64,000 bases of DNA from Clostridia bacterium. GTDB taxonomy: Bacteria; Bacillota; DSM-521; Neomoorellales; SLTJ01. The DNA is taken from assembly GCA_004347685.1 (NCBI GenBank), contig SLTJ01000032.1, positions 1 to 64,000 on the forward strand, given 5' to 3'. The notes under the pieces are model-generated. The model had not been told where the DNA came from, did not search any database, and saw nothing but the letters and a program-made list of their open reading frames with translations. Below are positions 1 to 7,909 of the stretch, one piece after another. Position 1 is the stretch's first letter. The number at the start of each line of letters is the position of its first letter. The position numbers and the translations under genes are program-made.

Positions 1-603
1 CAAAGCTAAGCAGATCACTATTCGCGATCAGGCCATCCTCACCGACCTGGCCCGGTGCCGGGTGCTCAGTTTTTCACAGCTTAAGGACGCCTACTGGCCC
101 GGCGCTAAAGAGCGCACCTGCCGGGAGCGCCTGGAGCGTTTGCAGAAAGCGGTTATATCGCCCAAGTTACCGTCCCCAGCGAAAGACCGGGTCAGGTTGA
201 AGAAATATACCATCTTACCCGGAAAGCCTGTCGGGCAACCGGCGCATCACCGATATTTTCGGCACCGGGTAAGGCGAACGAGGTGGTGCATCAAATCCGG
301 GCTAACGACATATATTTTTCCCTTTCCGAAATAGAAAAGGCCACCTGGGTAATTGGGGACGTATTAGAGAAGACCACGGGGAGGCAGGCCCCGGACGCCT
401 CTTATGTAAGCGATGACGGAGAAGTTGTCCATGTGGAGGTCGACACGGGCCATTACAAGCGCCACCAGGTCCTAGAGAAGCTGGGTGCCTGGAGCAATAC
501 CCGCCAGGTGTGGGTGTGCCCCACGGGTCGGGAGCAATTTTTGCGACGGTGCGGGGTAAGAGATGTACAGGCTTACGTTTTACCGCGAAAGGAGGTGGTC
601 TAA
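1..603 (+). pseudogene. replication-relaxation-like winged-helix protein, 5'-partial and frameshifted
   Basis: An open frame enters from the left edge (frame 2: ITIRDQAILTDLARCRVLSF) and resembles the N-terminal winged helix of replication-relaxation / MobC-like proteins of Gram-positive conjugative elements. Near 148-151 the reading must slip to frame 1 to continue (GYIAQVTVPSERPGQVEEIY), which then runs to the stop at 601-603. One missing base explains the break. The C-terminal half (IEKATWVIGD, VHVEVDTGHYKRHQVLEK) matches the fold expected of the family. Gene 608-1228 is a related, intact neighbour. The frameshift is seen directly; whether it is mutation or assembly error cannot be told here. 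Confidence 0.6.
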
Positions 604-607
604 CCCA

Positions 608-1228
608 GTGGTCTTGACGGAGAGGGACAGACAGGTATTGTCATTTCTGGTCAAATATCGTTTCTGTACCCGGGAGCATATGCTGCGCGCTGGGTTTTTC
701 CCCAGTGACAAGGTTTGTCTGCGGCGGCTCGGGGTTTTGGCCGGCGCTAAATTCATTCGGGCCGGTAGTGTGGGCAGAACGCGGTATTACTTCCTGGCCC
801 CGGCCGGGGGTCTGGAGGTCGGGCTAACCGACGCGGACACGGCCAGGCGATACCGGGACGCCCCGGCGGAGACTGTCGTCCGGCACCTGGTGTGGGGAGA
901 CTTCGCGCTGGCCCGGGGAGTGGGCTATCTGGACCGGCAGGAGGCCCTGGAAGAGCTCCGGCGCTTGGGGGCCAACCTCACATCTTCCGTACTTTTGACC
1001 GCGCGCGGGGTTAAATTGTACTATTCTAATAACGATCTCCATGTACTTCTGGCGGACACCGGCCAGGCCAACTTTCTGCGCCGTGTGAAGGACCTGGCCC
1101 GGCTGCCGCCGGGGCTTTTCCACCTGGACGTGCTCGTTTATGGCCGGGCCCGGCAGGCACAACTTCAGAAAGTTCTTGCCAGCCGGGCGCGGCGGGCCAC
1201 GATCATCGTTTCCACTTGGAAATATTAA
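608..1228 (+). CDS. replication-relaxation-family winged-helix protein
   Basis: A 206-residue protein opening MVLTERDRQVLSFLVKYRF, the usual start of replication-relaxation proteins, where a winged helix (about residues 1-65) is followed by a basic alpha/beta region. I chose GTG 608 because AAAGGAGGTGG lies just upstream; longer in-frame starts would overlap the preceding gene. Such proteins accompany plasmid or ICE replication and mobilisation genes, so this supports a mobile origin for the left end. The exact biochemical role is not established. Confidence 0.6.
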   Translation: MVLTERDRQVLSFLVKYRFCTREHMLRAGFFPSDKVCLRRLGVLAGAKFIRAGSVGRTRYYFLAPAGGLEVGLTDADTARRYRDAPAETVVRHLVWGDFALARGVGYLDRQEALEELRRLGANLTSSVLLTARGVKLYYSNNDLHVLLADTGQANFLRRVKDLARLPPGLFHLDVLVYGRARQAQLQKVLASRARRATIIVSTWKY

Positions 1229-1247
1229 GGAAAGGAGGTGATAGCGA

Positions 1248-1490
1248 ATGTTTAGACGGTCTAAAAGCTATCAAGGTCAAGAAGACACTGATAAACTGCT
1301 GGTTGTCCTGCGGGATATGCAGCACGAAATTACTAAGCGTGGTTTAAAAGACGGCGGCTACGGGGCGCTGGAACTGGTTTTGCGTTGTTTTATCGAAGTG
1401 GTAGAAAAAGGTAACCCGAAACTTCCCGATTACAGCTTTGAGTATATTTGGAGCACACTCCCAAAGAGTCTCTGTAATTTGGACGAATAA
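1248..1490 (+). CDS. hypothetical 80-residue protein
   Basis: Begins 19 nt after the preceding stop with a strong site (AAAGGAGGTGATAGCG) before ATG, so it is probably translated in the same operon. It is a mixed-charge soluble protein with one predicted amphipathic helical stretch (about residues 15-45) and no recognisable motif. It could be a small accessory factor of the mobile element. Function unknown. Confidence 0.5.
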   Translation: MFRRSKSYQGQEDTDKLLVVLRDMQHEITKRGLKDGGYGALELVLRCFIEVVEKGNPKLPDYSFEYIWSTLPKSLCNLDE

Positions 1491-1534
1491 TGCCTTCGCG
1501 CCGTGGGGCCCCTTCCCCACCGCGCGAAGGCGGG

Positions 1535-1803
1535 GATGTGCAGGGCCGGACCAAGCAGGCCCCGCGCCGGCCAGAGCGAAAGATCCCGGCCCTTTTCGGC
1601 CCTGAAAGTATGCCGTCCAGGCGGCCTCCCGGCAAGGATATGGTCAAAGAGACCAGCTTGACCACCTATGCTAGGAACATCGCCGTCCCGGAGGATGTGG
1701 TGGGGTTGGTGCGGCCCATCACACACGGTGAGTGTGGGGACGCTCAACAGCAGCCCGGTCCACAGGGAAGTCTTCAAGGCGGCTATCCTGAGCAACTCTG
1801 CGC
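1535..1803 (+). pseudogene. decayed RadC/JAB-domain fragment with its leader
   Basis: About 1640-1803 aligns by eye with the intact radC at 13633-14130. VKETSLTTYARNIAVPEDVV corresponds to VREASLATYVRTIGTPADVA, and the DNA of TVSVGTLNSSPV is nearly identical. Roughly 90 bp encoding the middle of the domain are missing, a 3-bp gap follows, and the catalytic HxHPSG segment is absent. The upstream 1535-1630 also resembles 13370-13460, so leader and gene were duplicated together. The 3' end stops at a junction with a helicase fragment on the other strand. Confidence 0.7.
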
Positions 1804-1982
1804 CGGGTGAGGGTTTCTGTTTTGCCGGCACCGGCGGCCGCCACTACCCGCACGTAAGGCTCCGGGGCGCCGGCAGCTTCCTGTTGCTCTGGCGACAACC
1901 TGTCGAGAACGGCCTGGAGCGTTTGGTCAACCTGTTTTGGCCGGGGAAATTGCGGCCTCCTGGCAGAACCCCTCGCCATCAC
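1804..1982 (-). pseudogene. UvrD/REP-type helicase N-terminal fragment
   Basis: The minus-strand frame reads LDRLSPEQQEAAGAPEPYVR then VVAAAGAGKTETLTRR, the Q-motif and Walker A (AGAGKT) that open superfamily 1A UvrD-like helicases. The similarity ends at about 1804, where the sequence becomes the antisense of the radC fragment. Only some 60 of the usual 600-700 residues remain. It overlaps the 3' end of the radical SAM gene by about 55 nt. It is a remnant, not a functional gene. Confidence 0.7.
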
Positions 1983-3537
1983 CCGTCACTCCCTCCCTAT
2001 AGGTTTTGTCGGTGTCCCCGGCTCGCTCTGTATACTGATTGATCACCGCCCCAAATCCGTCGGTGAGCAACTCCCGGAACGCCCGGCTCACCCGGGTGGG
2101 CCCGAAGAGCTGGAAGGACCGGCTGCGGTAATGGGCGTTCAGGGTGAACATGAGGCGCTGCAAATCAATGTAGTCGGCCAGGGAGCCCTCGTTTAGTTCC
2201 AGAAAAGGGTAGAGTTTGCCGTTGAGCATATGCAGGTCTTTATCCCATCCCCGCTCCTTGATATAGGGGAGGTAAGCATCGTATATCCGGGTACCGGGCA
2301 CCGGGGCAAAGAGCATGGGGATGATGGAGCCCACGGTCTCGGAAGCGAAAATGATGGTTTGCACTACTTCTTCGATTCTTTCCTCCGGGAGGCCGTAGAG
2401 CACAAAGGCGTTGACCTCTAGGTTGCGCAGCCTGTAGCCGGCCGCCTCGGCCATCTTCGCCGCTTGGACGAAATTCTCCAGCCTTACGTGTTTACGCCCC
2501 AGCCGGGTGAGTTTCTCCTGGGAAAAGCTCTCCAACGGCAGGTAGATCTTCTCCAAATGGGCGGCCTTCATCAGGTCGAAAAGGTACTGGGAACGGCTGA
2601 GGCTGGTTACGTCCAGGCCTTCCGGCGCGTACAGGCGAAAGGGCGCCCTCTTCTCCACGAGGAGTTCCAGGATGCGCTGAAAGCCATTTTCATAGTCGTG
2701 AAGCAGGGCATCGGCATAGAAGGCGAACTCCCGGATGCCAAAGGTCTCATACTGGTAATACATTTCAGCCACCACGTCCGCGGGCGGGCGCCGGCGCACC
2801 CGGCGGCCGCTATTGAGCAGCCTTTGGGCGCAGTAACTGCAGTCGTAGATGCAGCCCCGGTTCGGGGTAATGATGGCGTAAGCGGGTGGCTTCTCGTACA
2901 GGGAAAGGTCCGGCCACAGGTCGCTGGCTCCCTCTACCTCCCCACTTACCACCACGTCAGCCCCGGTCATGGCCGCAGCGTGCCCGGGCACCAGGGTAGG
3001 ATAAACCCCGCCCAGGATGACGGTAGTCCGGGAGCCAAAACGGTGCTTGAGCCTAGCCACCAGGTCGCGCACCGCCTCCCACCAGTAGGTCATGACGGCC
3101 GAAATCCACACCTCGTCGGGTGGGTTGTGGGGCGTAAACCCCTGGGCATCCAGCCATTCTTCCATTTGGCGCCACGTCTTGCCGAAGTGATGCTTATAGA
3201 GCCGCAGTTCGTCGGTGCCCTTGGCGATTACCAGCGGCCTGATGGGCGAGGCTGGTTCTTTGCCCGGCTCGCTATATTCCTCGTCAGGGTTGATGCGGTG
3301 CCGGGGCACCCGGCGGGCCGCGTCTGTCTCCAGGAAGTCAAAGAGTTCCACCCGCCGGTAACCGGACTTTTTCAGCCAGGCGCCGATGCGCAAGAGGCCG
3401 GCCGACTGCGCCCATTCCGACCAGTACTGGGTATCGTACACCGGGGGGTTGATCAGGACGGCCGTTTTCTCCTCCGGCCGCCCCGGCAAAAAATCTAATT
3501 TAAGGTCTCTAATTACCACCGCGCTCATTTGGGCCAC
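1927..3537 (-). CDS. B12-binding-domain radical SAM protein
   Basis: A 536-residue protein. Residues about 25-220 have the layout of a cobalamin-binding-type Rossmann domain (VLINPP, ILGGVYPTLVP, DVVVSGEVEG). The radical SAM core follows, with CIYDCSYC giving the CX3CX2C cluster at C229, C233 and C236. Such enzymes use a 4Fe-4S cluster and S-adenosylmethionine for methylation or rearrangement; the substrate is not apparent. A canonical B12 DxHxxG motif is not evident, so cobalamin binding is inferred from the family only. The start is GTG 3537 or ATG 3528; neither has a strong ribosome site. It stands alone between the helicase stub and the nuclease cassette. Confidence 0.75.
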   Translation of the reverse strand: MAQMSAVVIRDLKLDFLPGRPEEKTAVLINPPVYDTQYWSEWAQSAGLLRIGAWLKKSGYRRVELFDFLETDAARRVPRHRINPDEEYSEPGKEPASPIRPLVIAKGTDELRLYKHHFGKTWRQMEEWLDAQGFTPHNPPDEVWISAVMTYWWEAVRDLVARLKHRFGSRTTVILGGVYPTLVPGHAAAMTGADVVVSGEVEGASDLWPDLSLYEKPPAYAIITPNRGCIYDCSYCAQRLLNSGRRVRRRPPADVVAEMYYQYETFGIREFAFYADALLHDYENGFQRILELLVEKRAPFRLYAPEGLDVTSLSRSQYLFDLMKAAHLEKIYLPLESFSQEKLTRLGRKHVRLENFVQAAKMAEAAGYRLRNLEVNAFVLYGLPEERIEEVVQTIIFASETVGSIIPMLFAPVPGTRIYDAYLPYIKERGWDKDLHMLNGKLYPFLELNEGSLADYIDLQRLMFTLNAHYRSRSFQLFGPTRVSRAFRELLTDGFGAVINQYTERAGDTDKTYREGVTGDGEGFCQEAAISPAKTG

Positions 3538-3579
3538 CGCTTTTGACTTTTTTCTGTTAAAAATTACTTAAACTCTCTG

Positions 3580-3609
3580 TTGACAGGTAGCCAGCTACCG
3601 TGGTATCAT
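3580..3609 (+). promoter_or_regulatory. sigma-A-type promoter with palindromic operator, no clear gene
   Basis: TTGACA (3580-3585), an 18-nt spacer, then TATCAT (3604-3609). The spacer begins with the perfect palindrome GGTAGCCAGCTACC (3586-3599), placed to act as an operator. A second inverted repeat, CCAGG-GTAA-CCTGG (3619-3632), follows at the expected transcript start. Downstream are only a 7-codon ORF behind GGAGGTGG (ATG 3639, stop 3660-3662), small hairpins and a T-rich end near 3690. The transcript would be short and convergent with the DUF3800 gene. Confidence 0.5.
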
Positions 3610-3689
3610 GTAGTTAATCCAGGGTAACCTGGAGGTGGATGGCCCGCGTAGGGCCAGCGTGAAGAGCTGCGGCCAGACGGCCCGGCTTT

Positions 3690-4578
3690 TCATTTTATTA
3701 AGAAGACCTTTCCGTACCCGCTAACCCTTCCGGTATAGGATTGCCGATTGTATTTGTTTTGTACAGCAGCCGCTATCTTTTCTCCAAACCTCCCTTTCCA
3801 GGCCCCAGGGGCAATCCGGCTATTTTCCATCAGGATCTGCTGCTTGAGCGGGTAGGCCAGGAGATCAGCCACCTGCAAACCGGCAATATTGGCGCTTTTG
3901 GGCTTGAGTTTGATTTCCTTGCTGGTCAAGGCCCTCTGGAAAAAACCCGCAGGTTTAAACTGGGTTCCAGAAGTGTAAAGATGGGCGTATGCTTCCCTTA
4001 ACTGCTGATCCTCCGTTTTTCCCCGGCTTTCTGCCAGAACATCCCCCTTTGCATTGTAAAAATTTAGAAACCCACAATACCGTTCCATCAGGGCCGCCAA
4101 ACAGTAGTGGTAGGGGTGATATGCAGCATCACCGTACCATTCCACGTGCGATTTCTTATCTATCACCACCATAATTAGGGCATACTCCTGCTCCTGAAGG
4201 AAGGTCAGTAGATCCTTATTAAATTGTGTCTCCCTTTTCGGGTCCCGCAACCGCCAGAAGGGACCTTCCTTATTTACCAGCTCCTTGCGGTGCAAGATTA
4301 CCGGCTCATCCGGGTTGTGAGGAAAGTGTTCTTGCTTTAAGGCTTCGAAGGCCGCATGAAAGGCGGTTCGATACACTTCGTGCTCGACAATACAGCCCAG
4401 TAATCCCAAATACCTTTTCTGGGCTTCTTTCAGGTCCGGATACTGTTCAACAGGTAATGGAAATTCTTGATTATTGATAACAAAACTTAGGCTGTGTTGC
4501 TCCTTGCGCCCGTATGTATGGTCTCCGCTCTCGTCAACATAGAGCCTGAATCGCTTACTTCCGCCTGTCGTCGGCCAT
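3690..4578 (-). CDS. DUF3800 domain protein, N-terminal frame disturbed
   Basis: The DUF3800 signature RFRLYVDESGDHTYGRKEQH is encoded on the minus strand from about 4556 and runs to the stop at 3690 (SANIAGLQVADLLAYPLKQQ near the end). DUF3800 proteins have an RNase H-like acidic DESG motif and often accompany defence or mobile genes. The domain frame has no ATG, GTG or TTG before the conserved motif. An ATG at 4578 behind AGGGGGG starts a reading (MADDRRK) in the neighbouring frame that stops after seven codons. A one-base indel near 4555-4565 would join them. As it stands only an internal TTG (4409) is available, which would lose the DESG motif. It follows the methylase gene by about 30 nt. 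Confidence 0.65.
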
Positions 4579-4609
4579 CCCCCCTGAGAGGCTAAGCAGA
4601 GTTCTCGCG

Positions 4610-7600
4610 TTAAGCCAAGTCGGCCAGAGAATCCTTGATTTCTTTGAGTTCGGCGTCGGTCAGGCCCCAGAGCCGGGCCGCCAGCTTATCTATCTCTTCC
4701 TCCACCGCAGCCAAGCCATCCACATCCCCGGACGCAGCCAGGGCATGGGCCTGTTGGGAAAAGGAGGCCAGGGCGAGATGGAGCGGATCTTCACTGTCAA
4801 AGGCTGGCACCCGCAGGTACTCAAGCAAGTGCATAGATCCGAAGCTCTTTCCCCCTTTTTGGGCGTAGGACTGCGCAGCAAAATTGAAGGGCGCGGAGTT
4901 GATCAATGCACACAGATAATGGGCTAGGCTGGCGTCTGTTGCCTCGACCAGGGTAACTGTTTCCTGAGGGATAACGGGCTTACCTTCTTGGGTACTGAGC
5001 ACCGCGCAGATGATCTCAGATGCAATTCTGCCCCACACCACCTTGTACGGGGCAAAGGTGTAGTCGCCCACAGCGAACATGGTATAGAACGGTGCGCCTT
5101 TCTTGATCATGTCGATTACTCCCCGAGAACGTCGCTGCCGCAGCACCTCCTCAAAGCGCTTCAGGTAGCTGTAGGTCTTGGGGTAGCGGTCGCTCATTTC
5201 GTCTTCGGGGATTGCTTTAAGTCTCTGGCCAGGTAGGTGGGTAACTAGTATAAAGGCCGAAGGCGCGGCCTGCCACTTACCTACGTCCCGGCCCCGTAAC
5301 AAGGGATATAAGAGGTCGGGCTCGACGGCCGCGGTGACTTCTTCCACTTCGCGCCTTGTGCCCTCGGTGATGTTACTCACCACTACCAGGCCGTCCGGCC
5401 GCTGGCCCACGATTTCCACCCAGTACACCCCGTTGGCTCCGCCGGAATACGCGCCGGCATGGGCTTCATAATCCGAGGGCCCCAGGATCTTTTTCACCGC
5501 CCTTACTGCTTTCTCCCTCCCGGTGAGCCAGGCCGCGGTAGGGTCGTTGGTGTCCACCGGCTCGGCCACGAACCGGCTTACCCGCACCCGGGCCAGCACT
5601 TCCTCCAGCTTCAGATCGGGCCGGATGCCATCGCCCCGGCCGGCTTTGCGCCAGTAATTGTATTGTACGGGGTAGCGGTGGGGCAGGCCTTTCTCCAGGA
5701 TGACGATGCTGGTGCGGTTGCTGGCCCCCTCGAAGGGCTGCAACTCGGAGAGGTCGTCCACGAACTGCACCCGCACCGGCACCCCACCCGGCAGCATGAA
5801 GCGGCGGAACCCCTGGCCGGCCCCGGAGGTCTTGAACACCGACTGGGTGATGACGAAGCCAAGTTTGCCCCGGGGCTTGAGGTAGCGGTCCAGGGCCACG
5901 TAGGTCATAAGGATTGAGATGTCGTCTTTGCTCTTGCCTAAGATAGCCTCGAATCCCTTATGAGGGAAAAGCTCATACTTGACCCAAAGGTAGGCTGTCT
6001 GTTGCCGGTAGTTTTCCGGCAGGCTCTCCCAGTTCACCCAGGGAGGATTGCCGGCCACGTAGTCGAAGTAATTTTGCCGGAAGAGGGGCTGGAAGGCGTT
6101 CTTGATAATGCCGGCCCAAACGCCGTTGAGGCCGCGGGTTTCCAGCTCCAGGAGTTGCCGGTAGAGTCCCTCGACCACGGTAATGTCCCCCTCGTCCGGC
6201 CCTTCCAGCAGGGGAAAGGCGGCGGTGAGGCGGCGGCGGAATTGCTCGGCCGTTAATTTGTCCTGCACACATTCTTCCAGCAGGCCGGTGAGCCGGTCAA
6301 CGTAACTGGCGTCCACCAGGGACTTGGGCAGGGTAAAGGTGCCTACCGGCTCCGCAGCCCTAAAAGAGACGGTGTGCTTCTGCATAGCTCCCCACTCTGG
6401 GTTCTGCTCCTCACTGGGGGTGAGGATGGAGTCGGCCAGGTAAACCGGGATATCTACATCGCCCTTCCGGTGGGGGAGCAGGTCGCCCACGGCCAGGAGG
6501 TAGTTGGTGCGGGCGGAAATTACGGCCAGGGGGTTGAGATCAAAGCCCACCACGTTGGCCAAAATCTTTTCTAGCACCTGGCTCTCGGGAATCATTTTCT
6601 CCAGGGCGTATTCCCGCATCTTCTTGATTGCCAGCACCAGGAAGGTGCCGGAACCGCAGGCCGGGTCGAGGAGCCTTTTATCGAGGTTTCCCTGGAAGGA
6701 CCCGGCCTCCAACTGGTTTAAGAGCCGCTCGGCCAGCCAGTCCGGGGTGTAGTATTCGCCCAGGTTGTGGCGCAGCCGGGCCGGCACGAGCTGCTGGTAA
6801 AGTTTTTTCAAAAGGTCCCGGGTTTCTTCGGGATCCACGTCCAGGGTGATTAGGGAGTAGTCGGCCAGGGCGGCGATGATCCGGCTCAAAACAGCAGCCA
6901 GGGTATCGTCCCATACCTCCAGGAACCAGTTGAAGAAGTCCCCCTCGAGGAAGTTCTTCAGGCCGAACTCCCGAAAGATGCCGCCTTTCACGAGGTTCTT
7001 CCGCAGGTACTTGAGGAGTTCGTCCGGCGGCAGGCTGGCCACCTGAGCCAGCCCCGTGCCCAGCCGGGGAAAAGCGTAGTAGGCCACTACCTGCATGGCC
7101 AAAATCTTGATAAAGGTGGCGTAGTAGGTGTGCAGGGCAAAGAAAAAGGGCAGGGCCTCAACAGGGCCGGTGCGGATGCCGAAGCGGCGGGCCAGGGCCG
7201 CCATCTCCAGCTTGGATGAGTTCTCGGCGTAGCCGCAGACCTCGCTGAACTGCCGCGCCCACTGGTCAAAGAGCACCCGCACCCGGGGAGAGGTAGTGCG
7301 GGCGATGGTTTCGTAAAAGGTGCCCACGGCCAGCCTGGCAAGCTGGGTATTTTCTCCGAAGTCGCGGATCAGGTTCTCCGGGGTCACCGCCTTTTCCGTG
7401 CTTAAAGAAGTGAGGTAGCGCAGGAAGCGCTCGGTGGAGGCCGGGCTCACCGGCAGGGGGTCGTCCTCGATCCAACGGCCCTCTTTATAGCGGGCGAAGA
7501 TAAAATAGGTGCCGTCCAGCACCACCCCGGCCAGGCGCTCCGGCCGGTGCCGTTCCAGCCGGTGGAGGTCGTCAATATACTGCTTGACTTGGTCCAAGGC

Positions 7601-7885
7601 GTGGCGGTTGGCTCGGCTTTTGTTGCTCTTATTGAGGGAGCCGGGCCTTTCGTACTCCACCACCAGCCGGTTGTAGACCGTATCGGCCCGGCCGTTTAAG
7701 AGGGTGCGCTCGTGCTCGGTATGGAAGTCCAGCCCCAGCGAGGCGCCAAATCCTTCAATGGCCGGGGCTATCCTCTGCCGGAACTGCTCCTCGTTCCCAC
7801 CGGCCCCGGCCTTCTTGAGCAATGCGGCTAGCCTCGGGGCTTCTTCCTTGATGGCGCGCTCGGCTTCCAGGATATCTAAAGGCAA
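4610..7885 (-). CDS. fused nuclease-domain / N6-adenine DNA methyltransferase (type IIG-like)
   Basis: A 1091-residue protein. Residues 1-110 look like a PD-(D/E)xK-type domain (GRAD at 65-68, VVEYERPG at 75-82, QVKQYIDD). A helical region follows (about 180-370), then an N6-adenine methylase: GEYYTP, motif I DPACGSGTF (407-415), VVGFDLNP, and motif IV NPPW (613-616). The C-terminal 400 residues would be target recognition plus linker. It should bind SAM and methylate adenine; cleavage activity is inferred. In the nuclease motif the expected Lys is Glu (E77-Y-E79). Start TTG 7885 is supported by GGGAGGGAG. It lies 24 nt after the HerA-like gene, so it belongs to that operon. Alternatives are a BREX/PglX-like methylase or an Eco57I-family enzyme. 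Confidence 0.8.
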   Translation of the reverse strand: MPLDILEAERAIKEEAPRLAALLKKAGAGGNEEQFRQRIAPAIEGFGASLGLDFHTEHERTLLNGRADTVYNRLVVEYERPGSLNKSNKSRANRHALDQVKQYIDDLHRLERHRPERLAGVVLDGTYFIFARYKEGRWIEDDPLPVSPASTERFLRYLTSLSTEKAVTPENLIRDFGENTQLARLAVGTFYETIARTTSPRVRVLFDQWARQFSEVCGYAENSSKLEMAALARRFGIRTGPVEALPFFFALHTYYATFIKILAMQVVAYYAFPRLGTGLAQVASLPPDELLKYLRKNLVKGGIFREFGLKNFLEGDFFNWFLEVWDDTLAAVLSRIIAALADYSLITLDVDPEETRDLLKKLYQQLVPARLRHNLGEYYTPDWLAERLLNQLEAGSFQGNLDKRLLDPACGSGTFLVLAIKKMREYALEKMIPESQVLEKILANVVGFDLNPLAVISARTNYLLAVGDLLPHRKGDVDIPVYLADSILTPSEEQNPEWGAMQKHTVSFRAAEPVGTFTLPKSLVDASYVDRLTGLLEECVQDKLTAEQFRRRLTAAFPLLEGPDEGDITVVEGLYRQLLELETRGLNGVWAGIIKNAFQPLFRQNYFDYVAGNPPWVNWESLPENYRQQTAYLWVKYELFPHKGFEAILGKSKDDISILMTYVALDRYLKPRGKLGFVITQSVFKTSGAGQGFRRFMLPGGVPVRVQFVDDLSELQPFEGASNRTSIVILEKGLPHRYPVQYNYWRKAGRGDGIRPDLKLEEVLARVRVSRFVAEPVDTNDPTAAWLTGREKAVRAVKKILGPSDYEAHAGAYSGGANGVYWVEIVGQRPDGLVVVSNITEGTRREVEEVTAAVEPDLLYPLLRGRDVGKWQAAPSAFILVTHLPGQRLKAIPEDEMSDRYPKTYSYLKRFEEVLRQRRSRGVIDMIKKGAPFYTMFAVGDYTFAPYKVVWGRIASEIICAVLSTQEGKPVIPQETVTLVEATDASLAHYLCALINSAPFNFAAQSYAQKGGKSFGSMHLLEYLRVPAFDSEDPLHLALASFSQQAHALAASGDVDGLAAVEEEIDKLAARLWGLTDAELKEIKDSLADLA

Positions 7886-7909
7886 CGGCTTCTCCCTCCC
7901 AGGGTGAAC

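Noticed and set aside
2464-3498. 344-codon plus-strand frame
   Set aside because: Antisense to the radical SAM gene, which carries CIYDCSYC in the other strand.
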